Shown: positions 59,736-64,000 of the stretch, in pieces
Numbering within the stretch: the first letter of the stretch is position 1
Layout: every line of letters starts with the position of its first letter
DNA from: Phoenix dactylifera
Taxonomy: Eukaryota > Streptophyta > Magnoliopsida > Arecales > Arecaceae
NCBI RefSeq assembly: GCF_009389715.1
Contig: NC_052404.1
Location: 8,020,745 to 8,084,744, forward strand
DNA length: 64,000 nt
Direction of reading: 5' to 3'
Translations under genes and position numbers: made by a program
Notes under the pieces: generated by a model
Told to the model about the DNA's origin: nothing
What the model saw: the letters and a program-made list of their open reading frames with translations, nothing else
Database searches by the model: none

Positions 59736-60066
59736 GGGAACCTTGGCTTCTTAGGCAGGGGGGGGAAAATTACACGCTCTACAAACACTTTATCTCCTCT
59801 TCAACACTATTTGCCCCCTCCCTGACTTGAGCGTCGGAGGGCCGGCGCCGGAAGACCCGGCCACCGGCTTGTTTGCAGGCACACCAAACGGAGGACGCCG
59901 CTCGCCGACGGATCGCCGCCCCGCCGTGAGGACCCCCAGCTCCCTCTCTCCGGCCACCCCAAGCGGAGGACGCCGCCCGCCGACTGGTCGCCGCCCCGCC
60001 GTGGTGACCCGCTGCTCCCTCTCACTCGACCGAAGATTGCCCCCGGGTCCAATTTCCAGCAACAGT

Positions 60067-60083
60067 TGGCGCTAGAGGAAGGG
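60067..60083 (+). other. tRNA primer-binding site
   Basis: TGGCGCTAGAGGAAGGG begins two bases after the LTR end. TGGCGC-type sites are usual for plant Ty3/gypsy elements. I do not assign the primer tRNA. Confidence 0.7.
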
Positions 60084-60097
60084 CCCGAGTAGCAGTC

Positions 60098-61558
60098 ATG
60101 AAGTTGAGAAGTAAGGGAGCCTCCAACGTCTCCCGGCGTCCCCCGCAAAGTCCTGGACGCTCCGTCCAGAATTCTCCAACTCCGGCTGACCCAATTCCTC
60201 AGGTCCAGCCGGAACAGTTCAACGCCTTAGTACAGCAAGTCCAGGCCCTGGCCGCCGCCGTTCAGGGCCTGCGACGCGAGGAAGCTTTACCAACGCTTCC
60301 CCCGCGGGCCCAGTTCCCGCCGGAATTTCCTCCCAACGGCCCGGTTCTCCCCGGCCAGAATTTACATGGCTCCTCCAGAGCCAATAACGAGGAGCGGACT
60401 TCCCCCCAAAGAGAGCTGCCGGGGGAAGATCTCGACAGAAGACTCCAGCCTTCTGAGGCTGAGTCAGCTCCGGACCGCCGTGAGCCGGTGCAAACCACGG
60501 CAACAATTCCGCAGGCAGGGGAGCTCGACCGAAAAGTTGAGCATCTGGAGCGCCAGATCGCGGCACTCCACAGCAAGAAGGCGAGGCAAGAGGGAGACTT
60601 TGAGTTCACTACCAAGTCCCCCTTCTCCAGCCGGATCGAGGATGAGCCGGTTCCTGCGAGGTTCAAAATGCCTCAGATGGAGCCCTACAGCGGAATCACC
60701 GACCCTCTCGACCACTTGGAGAGCTATCGGGCCCTCATGGCCCTACAAGGGTCCTCGGAGGCCATACTTTGCAAGGCCTTCCCAGCAACCCTCCGAGGGA
60801 CCGCTCGGCTTTGGTTTTCTGGACTGAAGCCGAACACGGTGTCCTCTTTTGAGCAATTCGGCAGGCAGTTCGCCACCAACTTTGCTGCCAGCCGGTGCCA
60901 GCGACGGACGTCAGACTCCCTCCTCGACATCAAACAGAAAGAGGGGGAGTCCCTCAAGGAATACCTGGACCGCTTCACCGCCGCCACATGGGAGGTTCGC
61001 GAGCTAGACCAGTCGATAGCCATGTCGGCTCTGAAGACTGGGGTTCGCTCCTACCGATTCCTCTTCTCCATCGAGAAGAGCTTCCCGGCCGACTTCACCG
61101 AAATGTTGGCCCGGGCCCGAAAGTATGCCAAGGCCGAGGAGGCAGTTGCCTCTAGGCGGGGAGCAATTGAGCCCGCCTCTAAGAAGCAGAAGAAGCGCCG
61201 TGAGGAGCGCGACCGACAAAGGAGTCGATCCCCCCGTCGAAAGAAAAATCTCCCCAGACTGAGGAGCCCGCCCCGTCAGCAGGGGCGACCTCAGCAGAGG
61301 ACCCCTCCTCGACCGAGGTCCCCACCACGGCCTCGGATGTACCCGGGGAGGTACGAGAACTATACACCCGTCAACGCCCCCCGGGCCGAGATCCTGATGG
61401 AAATCGAGGGTCGGGACTTCTTCCGACCCCCGCCGCCTATGCGAGACACGGGATTTCCCCGTAATCCCAGGAAGTACTGTCGCTTCCACCGAGACCGTGG
61501 GCACGACACGGAGGACTGCTTCCAGCTCCGGGACGAGATAGAAGCACTCATCCATTGA
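60098..61558 (+). CDS. Retrotransposon gag (486 aa, ended by an in-frame TGA)
   Basis: ATG at 60098 is 15 bases past the primer site. The protein has a Pro/Gln-rich N-terminus and a coiled-coil-like stretch (LDRKVEHLERQIAALHSKKA). The retrotransposon gag domain follows (about 185-345), opening FKMPQMEPYSGITDPLDHLE and containing GTARLWFSGL and EGESLKEYLDRF. After it come a Lys/Arg/Pro-rich linker and a zinc-knuckle-like CX2HX4HX4C (C461, H464, H469, C474) in place of CX2CX4HX4C. TGA at 61556-61558 ends the frame 12 residues after the knuckle; downstream sequence continues in the same frame into protease, so the stop probably arose by mutation in a once-continuous gag-pol frame. Gag forms the virus-like particle. 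Confidence 0.85.
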   Translation: MKLRSKGASNVSRRPPQSPGRSVQNSPTPADPIPQVQPEQFNALVQQVQALAAAVQGLRREEALPTLPPRAQFPPEFPPNGPVLPGQNLHGSSRANNEERTSPQRELPGEDLDRRLQPSEAESAPDRREPVQTTATIPQAGELDRKVEHLERQIAALHSKKARQEGDFEFTTKSPFSSRIEDEPVPARFKMPQMEPYSGITDPLDHLESYRALMALQGSSEAILCKAFPATLRGTARLWFSGLKPNTVSSFEQFGRQFATNFAASRCQRRTSDSLLDIKQKEGESLKEYLDRFTAATWEVRELDQSIAMSALKTGVRSYRFLFSIEKSFPADFTEMLARARKYAKAEEAVASRRGAIEPASKKQKKRREERDRQRSRSPRRKKNLPRLRSPPRQQGRPQQRTPPRPRSPPRPRMYPGRYENYTPVNAPRAEILMEIEGRDFFRPPPPMRDTGFPRNPRKYCRFHRDRGHDTEDCFQLRDEIEALIH

Positions 61559-61576
61559 GGAGTACTCAACCGGTTC

Positions 61577-63165
61577 GTGAGAAACCGGCGCGAGGAAAGG
61601 AGGCCGGCGGAGGATGTCGTACCAACCGAAAATCCGGACGACAACAGGCCCATTGCCGGCACCATCAACATGATTGGAAGGGCCTCAGCAGGAGCAGCCG
61701 CCCCGGGAGCACCCCCGAAACGCCCACGCACTGATGAAGTCATCTCGTTCTCGGACGAGGACTTAGAAGGGGTCGAGACCCCTCACGATGACGCTGTGGT
61801 CATCTCAATGATTGTAAATAAGTTTGATGTAAAGCGTGTTCTAGTTGACAATGGGAGCTCAGCAAACATTTTGTATTATCATGCCTACCAAAAAATGGGG
61901 TTGACAGAAGGACATCTCTGGAGGATCAACGCCCCACTGGTCGGGTTCACCGGAGATTCGGTCCCGGTCGAAGGTGAGACCAGCTTCCTTGTCACAGTTG
62001 GCCTCGCCCCCCGGGAGAGCACTGTGAGGACGGACTTTCTGGTGGTCCGACTGCCCTCGGTCTACAACGCCATCCTTGGGCGGCCAGGGCTGAATGCCCT
62101 TCGAGCCGTAGTTTCAACCCACCATCTGCTCATGCGGTTCCCCACCGGCCAAGGAGTAGGCGAGGTCCGAGGAGACCAGCTGGTCGCCAAGCAATGCTAC
62201 ACGGCGGCCCACGGAGTAAAGCAACCGACCGAGGCGACAATTCAGCCAACGGGCCCTTCATTGCCTATAGAAACCCTCGATGCGAGGGACACCCTCTGGA
62301 AGAAGCAAGTAGAGCCCGGTGAGCTTCTTGTTCAAGTTCCACTAAAAGAAAATTTTTCCGAGCTAACCGTGCAGGTCGGCTCCGGCCTCGGCGCCCGCGA
62401 GAGGGATCGCCTCGTCAGCTTCCTGCGGGACAATGCTGACGTCTTCGCCTGGTCGCCTGCGGACGTGCCGGAAATTGACCCTGAGGTCATGGTTCACCGA
62501 CTCCAGGTGAGGCCAACCAGCAGGCCTGTAAAGCAGAAGAAAAGGGGCTCCGCCCCGGAACGGCAACGTGCTGCGGCCGAGGAGGTGGACAAACTCCTCG
62601 GAGCCGGCTTCATCCGGGAGGTCTCCTACCCGGACTGGCTCGCCAACGTAGTCCTCGTAAAGAAGGCCAACGGGAAATGGCGTATGTGCGTGGACTACAC
62701 CGACCTGAACAAGGCCTGCCCGAAAGACAGCTTTCCCCTTCCAAGCATCGACCAGCTCGTCGACTCTACTTCAGGGCACCAACTGCTAACTTTTATGGAC
62801 GCCTTTTCAGGGTACAATCAAATCCGAATGGCGCCAGAAGACGAGGAGAAGACGGCCTTCATCACCGACAAGGGCACCTACTGCTACAAGGTGATGCCCT
62901 TTGGCCTGAAAAACGCTGGGGCCACCTATCAGAGACTGGTCAGCCAAATTTTCAAAGACCAGATCGGCCGAAATATGGAAGTCTACGTGGACGACATACT
63001 GGTGAAAAGCCGAGCGGCGGAACACCACATAGCCGATCTCGACGAGACATTCGTCAAGCTCAGAAGATACAAAATGAAGCTCAACCCGGCGAAATGTGCG
63101 TTCGGGGTCACCTCGGGCAAGTTCCTGGGTTTCATAGTGACCCAGCGCGGAATTGAAGCCAACCG
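61577..63165 (+). CDS. Retrotransposon pol: protease and reverse transcriptase
   Basis: Same frame as gag. The frame is open from 61559; the first usable start codon nearby is only GTG (61577), so it would be translated as part of gag-pol. The aspartic protease carries VLVDNGSSANILYYHAYQK (active Asp at 61847), with Asn where many have Thr in DTG. The linker has ILGRPGLNALRAVVSTHHLL. The reverse transcriptase shows WLANVVLVKKANGKWRMCVD, FMDAFSGYNQI, MPFGLKNAGATYQRL and the catalytic YVDD at 62984-62995. At about 63162 one base is missing relative to the expected frame; the reading then runs in a wrong frame to 63451. Confidence 0.85.
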
Positions 63166-64000
63166 GAGAAAATCCGGGCACTGCAAGAGATGTCGCCTCC
63201 GAAGACAGTTAAGGAGGTGCAGCGGCTCGCAGGGCGAGTTGCCGCCTTGGGAAGGTTCGTCTCTCGATCAGCCGAGCGCTGCCTTCCTTTCTTCAAGAGC
63301 CTCAAACGGCCGAAAGACTTCCGGTGGTCAGAAGAATGCCAGCGAGCCTTTGAAGAGCTCCGGAGCCTTCTGGCCTCTCCCCCGCTGCTCACCAAGCCCC
63401 AGAAGGGCGAGGTCCTTTATTTATACTTGTCCGTCTCCCCAGCTGCAGTGAGCTCAGTCCTCGTCCGGGAAGAGGACAAGCTCCAAAAGCCGGTCTATTA
63501 CATCAGCCGGGTTCTCAGGGATGCTGAGACCCGATATTCTAAACTTGAGAAGACCATCTTCGCTCTCATCATCTCGGCTCGGAGACTCAGGCCTTACTTC
63601 CAAGCCCACACAATAGCTATATTGACCGACCAGCCTATGAAGCAAATATTGCAAAGGTCGGATCGTGCGGGGAGGATCGCCAAATGGGCGGTTGAGCTCG
63701 GGGAATTTGACCTCGAGTATCGGCCCAGGCCGGCTATCAAGGCCCAAATACTCGCTGACTTCATCGTGGAGTGTACTCTGCCGGACGACCCCGAGTTGCC
63801 ACCCGTATCTGCGGAGGAAGCCCCGAGGCAGCCATGGGTCCTGCACTCGGACGGGTCTTCAACCTCGGGAGGTAGCGGAGCCGGACTCATCCTCACCAGT
63901 CCAGACGGAGTAGTGGCCGAGCAAGCCTTGCGCCTCGAATTCCCGGCCTCGAACAATGAGGCCGAGTATGAGGCTCTCATCGCCGGGCTCAAGCTGGCGA
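63166..64000 (+). CDS. Retrotransposon pol: RNase H region, frameshifted and cut by the window edge
   Basis: From GAG at 63166 the frame is open to the edge (278 codons). It begins with the end of the reverse transcriptase (VKEVQRLAGRVAALGRF). It contains the RNase H of Ty3 elements (KPVYYISRVLRDAETRYSKL, then IAILTDQPMKQILQ), and then WVLHSDGSSTSGGSGAGLIL and NNEAEYEALIAGLKLA. The last part is a second, archaeal-like RNase H domain, which marks the Tat lineage. Integrase is not seen in the window. Confidence 0.8.

Larger units (their letters stand above)
59099..60064 (+). repeat. 5' LTR of the gypsy element (966 bp)
   Basis: It begins TGTTGGGGGAATAAG and ends TTTCCAGCAACA, so TGTTG and CAACA form a perfect 5-bp inverted end, followed within 3 bases by the primer-binding site. 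It includes a TATA box and a 29-bp tandem repeat. The GC-rich open frames on both strands at 59790-60148 are non-coding LTR sequence. Confidence 0.85.
59099..64000 (+). mobile_element. Ty3/gypsy LTR retrotransposon, Tat-lineage type, 5' part
   Basis: In order: 5' LTR (59099-60064), primer-binding site, gag, protease, reverse transcriptase and RNase H, then the start of a second RNase H-like domain where the window ends. The order PR-RT-RNase H and a second RNase H-like domain point to Ty3/gypsy of the Tat lineage. GC content is much higher than in flanking DNA. An in-frame TGA at 61556-61558 and a frameshift near 63162 make this copy defective. The bases before the LTR are ATTTA, which should recur after the 3' LTR if the element is complete. 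Confidence 0.92.

Noticed and set aside
59790-60148. GC-rich open frames on both strands of the LTR
   Set aside because: They lie inside the LTR and leader, overlap each other, and have no family signature.
1-64000. tRNA, rRNA or well-known microRNA precursors
   Set aside because: By eye I found no intact tRNA arms with a GGTTCGA-type loop, no rRNA, and no mature sequences of the common plant miRNA families. A covariance-model search would be decisive.

Overview
The window is nuclear DNA from a flowering plant. Genes are split by GT-AG introns, lie far apart, and sit among plant transposon relics: LTR retrotransposon, TRIM, LINE, hAT-like and CACTA-like pieces. Gene structure and repeat style suggest a monocot, possibly a palm, but that is an impression and not something the sequence proves.

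Left part (1-17 kb). The first 8.7 kb has no recognisable intact gene. It holds a foldback repeat near 1 kb, a decayed fragment of a DUF3741-like gene at 6.7-6.8 kb, and an unusual palindrome-rich array at 7.3-8.2 kb built on CCGCATA/TATGCGG. Two minus-strand genes follow: a one-exon DUF3741/VARLMGL-type protein (8724-9575) and a three-exon RING-H2 protein (10133-14527). The RING gene has ACG where I expect the start ATG, and a probable GA-repeat 5' leader exon near 16.5 kb.

Middle part (17-35 kb). This is transposon-rich and gene-poor. It contains two complete TRIM-type miniature LTR elements of one family, each with a 5-bp target duplication; several degenerate LINE RNase H tails; an 822-bp hAT-type MITE with an exact 8-bp target duplication nested inside one LINE tail; a CACTA-like terminus; and a second foldback copy.

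Right part (35-59 kb). Three genes can be fully modelled. A plus-strand kinesin-14 has 11 coding exons (35526-40873, 954 aa). A convergent minus-strand mitochondrial-type PLS-class PPR protein has one exon (43089-44762, 557 aa). A plus-strand Pur-alpha single-stranded nucleic-acid-binding protein has 5 coding exons (46871-56589, 280 aa). The Pur-alpha gene has telo-boxes and a C-rich, G4-capable tract in its leader, and an 8.6-kb second intron filled with repeats, including a 50-bp-period tandem array.

Right edge (59.1-64 kb). A Ty3/gypsy retrotransposon with Tat-lineage features enters with its 5' LTR and runs off the window in the RNase H region. Its gag-pol frame is broken by one TGA and one frameshift. 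The genes do not form a pathway; each stands alone, as is usual in plant nuclear DNA.
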